A stretch of DNA of 64,000 nt from an uncultured Blautia sp. (GTDB lineage: Bacteria; Bacillota; Clostridia; Lachnospirales; Lachnospiraceae). Position numbers and translations under genes: made by a program. The notes beneath the pieces are model-generated. The model had not been told where the DNA came from. It saw only the letters and a list, made by a program, of their open reading frames with translations, and made no database searches. Where the stretch lies: contig CAMNTH010000006.1 of assembly GCA_946557785.1 (NCBI GenBank), forward strand, positions 94,857 to 158,856, in the 5' to 3' direction. Each line of letters opens with the position of its first letter. Position 1 is the stretch's first letter. Of the stretch, positions 8,996-17,754 are shown piece by piece.

Positions 8996-9862
8996 ATGAG
9001 CACAAGCCGCTATACCCTAGACTCTCTGGCAGCAAATCCTCTGGACCGCACCGTGACCAGGCTTCTTTATGTCAGTGCGGCCCACTACAGTGCGGAATGG
9101 CATTCTACGCTTCATACCCACCCCTGTGCAGAGTTGTTTTTTGTTACAGGCGGAAACGGCTATCTTCGTCTGAAAGACAAAACCGTTCCCATTGCTATAG
9201 ACGATCTGATCATTGTAAATTCCAATGTGGAACATACGGAAGTCAGCTCTGATGATTTGTCTCTGGAATATATTGTTATGGGAATTGACGGACTGGAAGC
9301 TCTTGCCGGAGACAAGGGAGATGACGGCTACTCTATCGTGCATTTTCAGTCAGACAGAGAGCCGATCCTTTTCTACCTGCAGAATCTTCTCAAAGAGTTG
9401 GAAACGAAACTGCCCGGCTACAATACTGTCTGCCAGGATCTTTTGGAGGTAGTTCTTCTGCAGCTAATGCGCCGCAGCGAATTCACTGTAACCTTTGTTC
9501 CTACCTCCCGCAAATCTACCAGGGAGACAGCCATTGTCAGGCGTTATATTGAAAATCATTTTAAGGAAGATCTGACCCTGGATACCCTTGCAGAGGTAGC
9601 CCATGTAAGCAAATACTATCTTGCCCACAACTTTACCAGGGAATGCGGAACATCCCCCATCAATTACCTTCTATCCTGCAGGATCAGGGAAAGTCTTTAT
9701 CTTTTGGAAGAAACCAGCATGAGCCTGTCGGATATTGCAGGGACTCTGGGCTTTTCCTCACCCAGTTATTTTTCCCAGAGCTTCCGCCGGATCCAGGGCA
9801 TCAGCCCTATGCAGTACAGAATGCAGAAAAGACAGACAGGAAAAGCAGACGTTAGTACTTAA
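8996..9862 (+). CDS. AraC-family regulator, divergent from the GH112 operon
   Basis: The protein has 288 residues. The start at 8996 has GAGGAGG nine bases upstream; an earlier in-frame ATG at 8972 has none. The N-terminal cupin half (about 20-120) includes HTHPCAELFFVTGGNG, the usual sugar-sensing barrel. The C-terminal half (about 185-285) has the two AraC helix-turn-helix motifs, ending in LGFSSPSYFSQSFRRIQGISP. Its position suggests that it activates the transporter/phosphorylase operon in response to the imported sugar. Confidence 0.9.
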   Translation: MSTSRYTLDSLAANPLDRTVTRLLYVSAAHYSAEWHSTLHTHPCAELFFVTGGNGYLRLKDKTVPIAIDDLIIVNSNVEHTEVSSDDLSLEYIVMGIDGLEALAGDKGDDGYSIVHFQSDREPILFYLQNLLKELETKLPGYNTVCQDLLEVVLLQLMRRSEFTVTFVPTSRKSTRETAIVRRYIENHFKEDLTLDTLAEVAHVSKYYLAHNFTRECGTSPINYLLSCRIRESLYLLEETSMSLSDIAGTLGFSSPSYFSQSFRRIQGISPMQYRMQKRQTGKADVST

Positions 9863-9904
9863 ATTCTTAATAAAAATCCTGCATCATAATTAGCAGATAC
9901 TTCA

Positions 9905-9936
9905 CTGCGCCCCAGCCCGGGGCGCACTAATTTTTT
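9905..9936 (+). terminator. Terminator after the AraC gene
   Basis: GCGCCCC and GGGGCGC arms with a short loop, followed shortly by a run of six T on the plus strand. Confidence 0.9.
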
Positions 9937-10000
9937 AACCCTTCACACCTTGCTGAACAGAAATTCCCTGCAGAAAATACATGCTCATAAGCATAGGCGC
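9935..10000 (-). pseudogene. C-terminal scrap of a MalG-type permease
   Basis: A minus-strand frame reads PMLMSMYFLQGISVQQGVKG then stop. This resembles the extreme C-terminus of MalG-type permeases, which end in a cytoplasmic VKG; three other permeases in this window end LKG or VKG. Nothing else of a permease is nearby. The remaining intergenic sequence to 10100 shows nothing further. Confidence 0.4.
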
Positions 10001-10100
10001 TTAAGCTGGTAATAATAAGTTTTCCAAACGGCATAACCACTAAGCATCGCCTCAATTTCACTATGTTATTGTTGGCATTTCCAGATTGCCATTTCTTCTT

Positions 10101-12011
10101 TTATCCGCGAACAGCAACCTTTCCCAATAAAACTCGTGAAACTGGTTTTGCGAACGGACCTGCAATAGTCTTCTCGCCTCGTGGAGCACCTGTAAAGTCT
10201 TTATCCAGAACAAATGGTGTTCCATCCACGTCTTCATAAGCCTGATCTGTCTGGAATGCCTTTCCAAGATCTCCTGTAGATATAATGCCAAGATCTTCTG
10301 TAATGGAATATTCCGGCAGGTTTGTCTCAAAATAATACATACCGTCTTCTTTTACGATCTTACAGATCAGCTGGAAGTCCTGTGCCTCACATGCATCTGC
10401 TTCTGCCTCATATTTCTTTGCTCCTTTAAAATAAAGGTTGCGATGAATATATACAGGAAATGTTCCATCTCCAAATGGCATCAGGCTGTTGTCTGTCATT
10501 GTGTTTATCTCTTCGCCCTCTTTTCGATAGCCATTATAAATCGCATTTCCATATGCCTGCTTCACATCTGCTCCGTAGAACTTAATCATATCATCTGCTT
10601 GTTCCCCATTCTGATTTCCCGCATAAATATTTTGGTAAATCTTATCATCTCCGCCATAAATAAGCATAGAGCCTGCCACAAAAGTATCGTGTGGGAAATG
10701 ATAAAGTGTAAAACGATTGATTTCCCTTCTCATTCTAACTGTTCCGCCAAAGAGATTGTGTACAAAAGCAGTGCCCTGAGACATGCTCAGCAAACTGCAT
10801 TCAGAAAGAAGCAGGTTATTTTCCACTGTACACGGTCCGTGGCATACTTCAATGAAAATATCCTCAGATACGTTGCCGAACATTGCGTTTTTGGATACCC
10901 TTGCGCCCTGAGCTTCCCAGTCAAGCCATACACCGCGGATACAATCATGAATCAGGTTATTCTCGATCAGGACGTCAATTGCACCGTGCAGCTTGATTCC
11001 GGCCATCTCAGCTCCGCCAAATTCATTCCGGATATTTGCGCGGTAAATATGGTTTCCGTAAATTTTAGAGAAGATAGCTCCCATACAGCCTACAATACCA
11101 GTCTGGCCGCAGTCATAAATCTCATTATTTCTGATGATATGACTTCCGATATTTTCTTTATTCCAATCTCTTCTGAGATTTTCCATGATAATTTCCGTAT
11201 ATGTCTGAGATCCGTCCTTTTCAGGATTGATGGTCCAGATATTATCTCTTTTATCATGGCGTTTGCCAAGGCTGACACCGCAGCACTTGGAATTGGAAAT
11301 CACACAGTCTTCAATGATCCATCCTTTGCTCCAATTGGTTCCAATAGCACCCGGCTGGAAAGCGGTAGGCGGAGCCCACTGTGTAGCCGCTTTCTCCATA
11401 GCGATTCCGCAAACTGTAATATAGTTCAATCCTTCTTTTTCCGGGAAGAAGCAGTATGGACGTACGCTTGCCTCCACTACATGTTCATTCGGATCTTTTC
11501 CCGGAAGATAAATCCAAACTTCCGTTTCATTTTCATGAGCAGCTGCAAACCAGCTGCAGTCACGCTCTTCCTTGTCTTCCTGCTTAATATTTTCAAGATC
11601 TGGCGCCTCAAATAAAGCCACATTATCTACGAAAATTTCACCCGTATGATGTACCTGGCCAAAATTATCATACCAGTCTCCATAAATTTCATCTGCATAG
11701 GGGTTATATGGGGAAAGTACCTCCCCCGGTATTACAGCTTTCCAGATATCATTACCCTGGCTTATCCAGTTCTGAACCAGCTCTGCGCCGCTGATTACCG
11801 CCTTTTCTCCAGGAATGCTGCGGTATGTAATGCGATGCCCCTCATCACTTCCGCCGTTTTCCGGACAAACCCATTCACGATAAATTCCTTCTGCAATCCA
11901 TACAGTATCCCCAGGGACTGCTTTTGCAGCAGCCTGTCCAATCGTTCCAAAGGGTTTTTGCTTTGTTCCGTCCTGAACAGTCCCTGCTTTTTTACTCACA
12001 TAATAATTCAT
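10101..12011 (-). CDS. GH120 beta-xylosidase (parallel beta-helix)
   Basis: The 636-residue protein starts with MNYYVSKKAGTVQDGTKQKP, the first rung of a right-handed beta-helix, and has no signal peptide. It therefore works in the cytoplasm on imported oligosaccharides. The core matches, as I recall it, the GH120 enzyme XylC of Thermoanaerobacterium: NWSKGWIIED (226-235), GSHIIRN (289-295) and VWLDWEAQG (361-369). The catalytic pair would be D364 (nucleophile) and E388 (acid/base) in DIFIEVCHGP. Products would be xylose from xylo-oligosaccharides. It is the last gene of the LacI-controlled operon, 53 bases after the permease. Another beta-helix glycosidase family is possible but less likely. 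Confidence 0.85.
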   Translation of the reverse strand: MNYYVSKKAGTVQDGTKQKPFGTIGQAAAKAVPGDTVWIAEGIYREWVCPENGGSDEGHRITYRSIPGEKAVISGAELVQNWISQGNDIWKAVIPGEVLSPYNPYADEIYGDWYDNFGQVHHTGEIFVDNVALFEAPDLENIKQEDKEERDCSWFAAAHENETEVWIYLPGKDPNEHVVEASVRPYCFFPEKEGLNYITVCGIAMEKAATQWAPPTAFQPGAIGTNWSKGWIIEDCVISNSKCCGVSLGKRHDKRDNIWTINPEKDGSQTYTEIIMENLRRDWNKENIGSHIIRNNEIYDCGQTGIVGCMGAIFSKIYGNHIYRANIRNEFGGAEMAGIKLHGAIDVLIENNLIHDCIRGVWLDWEAQGARVSKNAMFGNVSEDIFIEVCHGPCTVENNLLLSECSLLSMSQGTAFVHNLFGGTVRMRREINRFTLYHFPHDTFVAGSMLIYGGDDKIYQNIYAGNQNGEQADDMIKFYGADVKQAYGNAIYNGYRKEGEEINTMTDNSLMPFGDGTFPVYIHRNLYFKGAKKYEAEADACEAQDFQLICKIVKEDGMYYFETNLPEYSITEDLGIISTGDLGKAFQTDQAYEDVDGTPFVLDKDFTGAPRGEKTIAGPFAKPVSRVLLGKVAVRG

Positions 12012-12063
12012 AATTGCTTCCTCCCAAATACCTTCTTCTTACTCTATTTCCCCCGTATTCAAT

Positions 12064-12894
12064 TTAGCCTTTTACAGCGCCAACCATCATTCCCTTAACA
12101 AAATATTTTTCTCCAACAATTGATAAAATAATAATAACAGGAATACAGGATAACAAAGCTCCCGCCAAAGCAGCACCGTAAGATATTTTATAAAAATTCT
12201 GTAAACGTGTTAGTCCCAGCGGAAGCGTATACATAGACTCTTTATTCAGATAAATCAATGGCGTCATGTAATCATTCCACACAGCCATAAAGGTAAGGAC
12301 ACCCTGAATTCCAAAGCCAACCTTACTTAACGGAAGGGCGATCTTAAACAGCATCCTCATCTCACCGCAGCCATCAATCATTGCACTTTCATACAAGTCT
12401 CTGGGAACCTGCCCCATGATCTGAACCAACAGATAAATTCCCGTTGCACTTAAAAGAGTGGGAATAACCAACGGGACATATGTTCCAAACAGCTTCATCT
12501 CTTTATACATCTGAAACTGGGGAACCATCAATACCTGTGCAGGAATCAGCATAGTAGCCAGAATCAGCGACATAAGAAATCCCTTTCCTTTAAAATCAAA
12601 TCGTGTAAATCCATATGCAACTACACCGTCCACAACTAAAACCAGCACTACTGCAGTAATAGAAAGCACAGCGCTGTGCATAAACTGCGCCCAGAATGGT
12701 ATGGTGTCAAACAATGTATGGAAATGCTCCAGTGTTACCTCACGGGGAATCAGCCGAAGGGAATGCCTGTTCATTTCCATATCTGTTTTAAAGCTGCCGG
12801 ATACCATAGCTGCGAATGGATACAATACCAATATCATTACAATGATCAATATGATCCAAAACAGTGTTTTATTAATCCGCTCTTTTCTCTTCAT
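12064..12894 (-). CDS. Carbohydrate ABC transporter permease, MalG type (GH120 operon)
   Basis: A 276-residue permease with six helices and the EAA loop YESAMIDGCGEMRMLFKIALP. The C-terminus is VGAVKG. I choose the ATG at 12894, eight bases after AAGGAG, instead of an upstream GTG that overlaps the previous stop. It forms the channel with the MalF-type partner encoded five bases upstream. The likely cargo is a xylo-oligosaccharide, given the adjoining beta-xylosidase. Confidence 0.92.
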   Translation of the reverse strand: MKRKERINKTLFWIILIIVMILVLYPFAAMVSGSFKTDMEMNRHSLRLIPREVTLEHFHTLFDTIPFWAQFMHSAVLSITAVVLVLVVDGVVAYGFTRFDFKGKGFLMSLILATMLIPAQVLMVPQFQMYKEMKLFGTYVPLVIPTLLSATGIYLLVQIMGQVPRDLYESAMIDGCGEMRMLFKIALPLSKVGFGIQGVLTFMAVWNDYMTPLIYLNKESMYTLPLGLTRLQNFYKISYGAALAGALLSCIPVIIILSIVGEKYFVKGMMVGAVKG

Positions 12895-12899
12895 CCATA

Positions 12900-13769
12900 T
12901 CACTCCTTATCCCGAAACAGCCATCTTTGTACTCCTGTAATCAGCAGCAGAATTACAGCAATCACATATCCCATTGCAGCGGCCTGATTCATTTTTACAT
13001 TCTTGAACATTAAATTGTACAAATAAACCATCGGATACAGCATGGAATCTCTTGCGCCTACTGCATTGCTGTTTCCAACAAGTGTTAAAACCTCACCAAA
13101 AATGGAGAAGGAACCTACTATGCAAATAAAGGTAATAAACTTAGCAATCGGCTTCAAAAGCGGCAGGGTAATATAGCGGAACTCTTTCCATCTGCTGGCT
13201 CCGTCAATTCTGGCCGCCTCTCCAAGCTCTGATGGAATCCCCTGAATTCCACTGAGGAAATAAAGGCTGTTCACTCCAAAGAATTTCCAGGTTCCAATAA
13301 TAAGCAGAGAAAACAATGCCCAGTCCGGATCCTTTAGAAACTTAATGGGCCCCAGCCTTCCTCCTGACACAGTATCCAGCATTATATTAAGTAAACCGTT
13401 ATTCGTCCTTAAGACAAGCTTAAAAACAATTCCCACTACAACAACAGATGTTACATTCGGCATAAAAAAAACTGTAGATACAAAGCCTCTTTTTCTCTCC
13501 ATATACCTGCTGTTCAGCATAAGGGCAGCCCCTAATGCAAGGGGAAGTATGATAAACATACTTCCCAGCATATAAAAGAATGCATTAGAGATTGCTTTAT
13601 GAAATCTGGCGTCTGCAAATACATTTTGATAATTCGCAAATGTAAACTGCCCGGCCTTATCCTGAAAAGATAAGAAAACGCCGGATACAGCCGGATACAG
13701 GCCAAATATCAGGTACAGGATAAAAAATGGAGAGATAAAGAGATAAGGCATAATTTTTCTTTTCTTCAT
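12900..13769 (-). CDS. Carbohydrate ABC transporter permease, MalF type (GH120 operon)
   Basis: A 289-residue permease with six hydrophobic helices and an EAA loop, GEAARIDGASRWKEFRYITLP. The gene begins 21 bases after the binding-protein stop without an intervening hairpin, unlike the other two transporter operons here. The ribosome site of the next gene lies in its last codons, so translation is likely coupled. Confidence 0.92.
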   Translation of the reverse strand: MKKRKIMPYLFISPFFILYLIFGLYPAVSGVFLSFQDKAGQFTFANYQNVFADARFHKAISNAFFYMLGSMFIILPLALGAALMLNSRYMERKRGFVSTVFFMPNVTSVVVVGIVFKLVLRTNNGLLNIMLDTVSGGRLGPIKFLKDPDWALFSLLIIGTWKFFGVNSLYFLSGIQGIPSELGEAARIDGASRWKEFRYITLPLLKPIAKFITFICIVGSFSIFGEVLTLVGNSNAVGARDSMLYPMVYLYNLMFKNVKMNQAAAMGYVIAVILLLITGVQRWLFRDKE

Positions 13770-13790
13770 CTACTACATTCCTTCCCAATA

Positions 13791-15059
13791 CTATTTGGAC
13801 GCATTAAAATCATCAACAGCTTCTGTAATCAATACACAGAACTCATCCGTATCAATATTTCCTTCCATGTAATCAAATGCATTCATAGAGAAAGTCTCCA
13901 TAAATGTGGTTTTCCAATCTGCTTGACGCTGAGCAGGTATTTCCTCTGCAAGTGACTGCCATAATTCTCCAAGATTCTGACCGCCATAATATTCTATAGG
14001 CGTATTGCACTCTTCCATTGCTTCATATACAGGAGGATACAGGGAAACCAGCTCGTATCTCTTCACACAATTGTCCTTGTCAACCATTGCAAATTTCATG
14101 AAATCCCATAAGGTTTCCTGATCTGCATTTGAATATTTGCTCATACATAGTCCTGTTCCGCCGCTAACGCCTACAGCAGAGGAATCTTCTTTATATTTAG
14201 GATAAGGAGCCATTTTCCACTTACCGCTCTGCTCAGGAACGTTGTCACGAAGCCAGCCTGCTGCCCAGTCTGCTGCAAAATAGGTAGCAATTTTATTCTC
14301 AGCCATCATTGCCCACATTTCTTCATCTGTTTCATAAGTATAGAACATACCATCATTCTGCAGATCACGGTAATCTTCCGTTACAGATTTAAAGTCATCA
14401 GTAATATTTACTGTTCCATCTTCACCTATATAGTCTTCACCGGAAGCGATCAGAAGAGCGCGCAGCTCATTTGGCATCTCTATTGACATATCTCTGACTC
14501 CGCCCATATAAATATCATGCTCTGCAAAAGCAGCCGCAGCGGCTTTATACTCTTCCCAGGTAGTTGGAACTTCAATTCCATATTCCTCAAATAAGTCCTG
14601 TCTGTATGCCATGGTTACAGGGCAAAGAGCGTGCTCTAATCCATAGTAATTATCATTCCAGGAATATAACTGCAGTCTTGCTTCCACTATTTTATCAAGA
14701 ATCCCATCTCTTTCCATCAATTCATTCAGGGGCTGGAACATCATGGTTTCTTCTGTCATATATCTGGAAAATGCATTTTGTTCAATATCCACCAGATCCG
14801 GGCTTTCTTCTCCGCCTGATGAGTTCACCACGATCATACGATCCTGTAAAGCAACATTCTCCATAACCTCAATTGTAAAAGTCACTTCCGGATGCAGTTT
14901 TTCATATTCAGATGTCACCCACTCAAAATAATCTGCATGTGTCTGCACAAAAGTCCAGATAACGATTTCCTGCTGTTCTCCTGCGCTGACTGTCATTCCT
15001 CCCAATGCTGTAGTAGCCATCATTGCTGCTGCCATAGCTGCTGCTAATTTTTTTCTCAT
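13791..15059 (-). CDS. Extracellular sugar-binding protein (GH120 operon)
   Basis: This 422-residue solute-binding protein has a signal peptide, with hydrophobic core LAAAMAAAMMATTALGGM, that ends at TVSAGE without a lipobox cysteine. The mature part begins QQEIVIWTFVQTHADYFEWV, standard for SBP_bac_1 proteins of CUT1 systems. AGGAGG lies upstream of the ATG. It should deliver a xylan-derived oligosaccharide to the two permeases encoded downstream. As with the GH112-operon binding protein, the lack of a lipid anchor is unusual in a Gram-positive cell. Confidence 0.9.
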   Translation of the reverse strand: MRKKLAAAMAAAMMATTALGGMTVSAGEQQEIVIWTFVQTHADYFEWVTSEYEKLHPEVTFTIEVMENVALQDRMIVVNSSGGEESPDLVDIEQNAFSRYMTEETMMFQPLNELMERDGILDKIVEARLQLYSWNDNYYGLEHALCPVTMAYRQDLFEEYGIEVPTTWEEYKAAAAAFAEHDIYMGGVRDMSIEMPNELRALLIASGEDYIGEDGTVNITDDFKSVTEDYRDLQNDGMFYTYETDEEMWAMMAENKIATYFAADWAAGWLRDNVPEQSGKWKMAPYPKYKEDSSAVGVSGGTGLCMSKYSNADQETLWDFMKFAMVDKDNCVKRYELVSLYPPVYEAMEECNTPIEYYGGQNLGELWQSLAEEIPAQRQADWKTTFMETFSMNAFDYMEGNIDTDEFCVLITEAVDDFNASK

Positions 15060-15095
15060 TGTGTTTTCCTCCTAAACATTATAGTTTTGTTTTTC

Positions 15096-16373
15096 CTACA
15101 TATTCTTTTTGTTCCTAAAATCTGCAATTGCCTGAAACATTGCCATCATATTTTCTGCCGTAGTTGGCGACTGAATGTTATGAATCGTATTAAAGACAAA
15201 ACCTCCTCCCTTTGAAAATAGTTTCAGTCTCTCCATAGTCTGCCTGTATACTGCCTCAGGCGAATCAAACGGCAGCGTATGCTGAGTGTCAATTCCTCCT
15301 CCCCAAAAAACAAATTTATCTCCCCATTTTTCCTTCAGTTCCCTGCCGTCCATTCCGGCTGCAGAAAGCTGAACCGGGTTTAATATGTCTGCGCCTGCTT
15401 CATAAAAATCCTGAAGGAATGATGAAACGGCGCCGCAGGAATGATAAAAAGTCTTCCAGGAAGTGTTTTTATGAACCCATTCATTGATCTTTGTAAAATA
15501 AGGCTTATAAAATTCCCGAAATGCATCCAGTGACATAAACGGGCCATTCTGAGTTCCAAAGTCTGTTCCGGAAATCTGGATTACCTGAATCTTATCTCCG
15601 CATGCCTGGCGCACCATTTCTGCATTCTTCAGCCCAATTTCCACCTGCATGTCAAACATTTCATGAATATAATCCGGGCAGATCTGATGAGCCATCATAA
15701 AATCAGCCAGATCGCGGATTCCCTTAGGGTGCTTCACATTCGGCCCAGGAACAATGGCAAAATCTCCGATGGAGGCAATAGCACTGCAGTATATCAGGCC
15801 ATAATCCGTATTGTTATAATAGTAATCACACTGGCGTTCCAGCTCCCTTAACTGATCATCTGTGATAAGACCAAAATCATCTTTAAAGTCTGAAGCAGCG
15901 CTGTCCGTATCTTCATCAAATTCTATGGTTCCTCTTGTAATGTTATCAAAGAAGAATCCATCCTTTGGCAGCATACCAGAGGGCGGTACGCTCATATCTC
16001 CCTGGGGATATAAATAATGCCTTCCCTGCTCATCCACTGTAGTATTAAATTCTGTAGGAACATCTACCTTTAAGCCGGATTCCAGGATCCACGGCTTTCT
16101 GCCCTTATTTGAAAAACCAAACAGGTTCATTCCTGTTGATACGCCCACAATATCAATGCCAAGAGCCTTGCGTACATCATCCTCCACTTCACCAAGAAGC
16201 TGCAGGGGCTCCCCGATCTTCACCGTCTTTTTCTCCAATTTCAGGGCCTCTCTTAAACGATGAAGTGCGTTGGCGTGAATCCCTGTTACTGCTGTAGAGC
16301 CAAGGTCTATTACAACTTCTTCCGGCTCAATGTGATTCAATGTCTGAATAAATCTTTCTCTGCTTGTTGCCAT
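15096..16373 (-). CDS. Uroporphyrinogen decarboxylase (URO-D) family protein, MtaA-like
   Basis: The protein has 425 residues when started at the ATG at 16373, which follows GAGGAGG; a longer frame from 16409 lacks a ribosome site. It has the URO-D TIM barrel seen in both HemE and corrinoid methyltransferases (MtaA/CmuA). The motif FYHSCGAVSSFLQDFYEAGADILNP near residues 330-355 has the His-x-Cys zinc ligands of the methyltransferase branch rather than HemE residues. It is the first gene of a sugar operon, 36 bases before the binding-protein gene, so haem synthesis is unlikely. Methyl transfer from a methylated sugar or related compound is a guess from family and context. Similar genes are often found beside sugar transporters in Clostridia. 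Confidence 0.85.
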   Translation of the reverse strand: MATSRERFIQTLNHIEPEEVVIDLGSTAVTGIHANALHRLREALKLEKKTVKIGEPLQLLGEVEDDVRKALGIDIVGVSTGMNLFGFSNKGRKPWILESGLKVDVPTEFNTTVDEQGRHYLYPQGDMSVPPSGMLPKDGFFFDNITRGTIEFDEDTDSAASDFKDDFGLITDDQLRELERQCDYYYNNTDYGLIYCSAIASIGDFAIVPGPNVKHPKGIRDLADFMMAHQICPDYIHEMFDMQVEIGLKNAEMVRQACGDKIQVIQISGTDFGTQNGPFMSLDAFREFYKPYFTKINEWVHKNTSWKTFYHSCGAVSSFLQDFYEAGADILNPVQLSAAGMDGRELKEKWGDKFVFWGGGIDTQHTLPFDSPEAVYRQTMERLKLFSKGGGFVFNTIHNIQSPTTAENMMAMFQAIADFRNKKNM

Positions 16374-16435
16374 TTTTTCCTCCTCATTATTATAATTTGC
16401 AAAAATCAATCTTATATTAAGATATTTTTACTGTC

Positions 16436-16449
16436 CGTGTTCGTGCACG
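16436..16449 (+). promoter_or_regulatory. LacI operator before the URO-D/GH120 operon
   Basis: CGTGTTCGTGCACG, with the palindromic core CGTGCACG. The same 14-mer with one change occurs, in opposite orientation, before lacI (17544-17557). It lies about 60 bases upstream of the URO-D start, where a repressor would block the operon. Confidence 0.7.
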
Positions 16450-16463
16450 GCATTCGTATTTTT

Positions 16464-16489
16464 TTTCTCTTTGCATGTGCAAAGAGAAA
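16464..16489. repeat. Perfect 12-bp inverted repeat between lacI and the operon
   Basis: TTTCTCTTTGCA and TGCAAAGAGAAA are separated by TG. It starts two bases after the lacI stop and has no downstream T-run on either strand, so it is not a normal terminator. It may be a second regulator site overlapping the operon promoter. Confidence 0.6.
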
Positions 16490-16490
16490 T

Positions 16491-17522
16491 TTACAGATTA
16501 TATTTAGTTAATACAAAGATTTGTGTCTCAATAATTCGTTTCTCTGGCCTTGTTTGATATGCCAAATACCTCGCAAGCGCATTTACTCCGGAATAACCTT
16601 GCTGGTAAGGCTCCTGGCAAACTGTAGCCAAAACAAAACCTGATTTCAGGTTCTCCTGAACCGCTTCCGTCAGGTCATATGTAACTATACGGATTCTTCT
16701 TCTGTAGTTTGCGTCCTTAATTGCCTGAAGTCCGCCTTTAACACCTGCAGATGCAAAGCAAACCATAGTAATATCAGGGTTCTCTTTCAGAAGCTTCTTC
16801 ATCATTTCATAGGATTCCTGATCGTCATCCTCATTTTCCAGAACCGCATCAACTGTAATATTTGGATATTCCTTCTTAAAAACAGCCAAAATACCCTCTA
16901 ATCTCTGTACCTGCGCCATAGCCATCCTGGAACCAATCACTACAGCCACATGCTCTTTCTGGCCATTGCTCAATAATCCCAAAAATCCTCCGGCAACATT
17001 TCCGCTCTTTACATAATTGCATCCTACATATAAAAAATGCTCTATGTCCGATATAATGTCTGTATTGATAGTGGCTACCGGTATATTCTGTTCTTCCAAT
17101 TCCCGAATCTTCTGTGCAATTTCCGGAGCGTTCACAGGAGTGATAACCAGCCCGGAAATCTGTTCCTTCATCAGTTCTTCAATTGCCTCCAATTGATACT
17201 TCAGATGAAACCCCTTTATCTTCCTGATTAACGCCTGAATGCCTAAAGGCTCCACTTCTCTGAGAGCATCTTCAATTCCCAGTATAACATCTTCAAAGAA
17301 TGGATTTCCTTCTGAACAGAGAAGAATGCCTATTTTCTTTTTATAGCGCTTGTTTGCCAGCACCCTGGCAGTCATATCAGGCTCATAATTCATCTGTCTG
17401 GCAATTTCAATTATCCTCTCAGCCACTTCCAGACTGACTCCCGGTCTGTTATGCAATGCCCTGTCTACAGTTCCTCTCGATACATTGGCAGCCTCTGCTA
17501 TATCCCGTATTGTTACTTTCAT
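16491..17522 (-). CDS. LacI/GalR-family transcriptional repressor
   Basis: The protein has 343 residues. The N-terminus MKVTIRDIAEAANVSRGTVD is a classic LacI helix-turn-helix, with a hinge helix near 45-58. From residue 65 a periplasmic-binding-like domain of the ribose/galactose type follows (KIGILLCSEGNPFFEDVILG). It stands just upstream of the URO-D/GH120 operon on the same strand. The shared operator at 16436 and at its own promoter suggests that it represses both and is released by a pentose or oligosaccharide inducer. The inducer is not known. Confidence 0.92.
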   Translation of the reverse strand: MKVTIRDIAEAANVSRGTVDRALHNRPGVSLEVAERIIEIARQMNYEPDMTARVLANKRYKKKIGILLCSEGNPFFEDVILGIEDALREVEPLGIQALIRKIKGFHLKYQLEAIEELMKEQISGLVITPVNAPEIAQKIRELEEQNIPVATINTDIISDIEHFLYVGCNYVKSGNVAGGFLGLLSNGQKEHVAVVIGSRMAMAQVQRLEGILAVFKKEYPNITVDAVLENEDDDQESYEMMKKLLKENPDITMVCFASAGVKGGLQAIKDANYRRRIRIVTYDLTEAVQENLKSGFVLATVCQEPYQQGYSGVNALARYLAYQTRPEKRIIETQIFVLTKYNL

Positions 17523-17543
17523 CTAATTTATTGTCTCCCTGAT

Positions 17544-17557
17544 CGTGCACGCACACG
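17544..17557 (-). promoter_or_regulatory. LacI operator in its own leader
   Basis: CGTGTGCGTGCACG on the minus strand, 13 of 14 bases identical to the operon operator. It lies about 15 bases downstream of the lacI -10 box, so binding would block early elongation (autoregulation). Confidence 0.7.
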
Positions 17558-17571
17558 TTAAATCTGTCTTT

Positions 17572-17600
17572 ATTATAAATTATCAGACTTCCTTTTGCAA
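17572..17600 (-). promoter_or_regulatory. Sigma-A promoter of lacI
   Basis: TTGCAA, 17 bases, then TATAAT on the minus strand, about 50 bases before the lacI start. Confidence 0.75.
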
Positions 17601-17754
17601 TCACTTTTGTACGCCGTACAAATTTAACATTTTATATTGATTTCCCGGCAATTACATTATATACTTTTACCAACGCAATGATAGCATATTATTACTACTG
17701 TTGCAACATACTACCCAAATCTATTATAAAAGCAGCTATTTGCAGGTAAAAACG

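Noticed and set aside
10443..11615. 390-codon plus-strand open frame
   Set aside because: Antisense to the GH120 gene, with no start signal or family resemblance.
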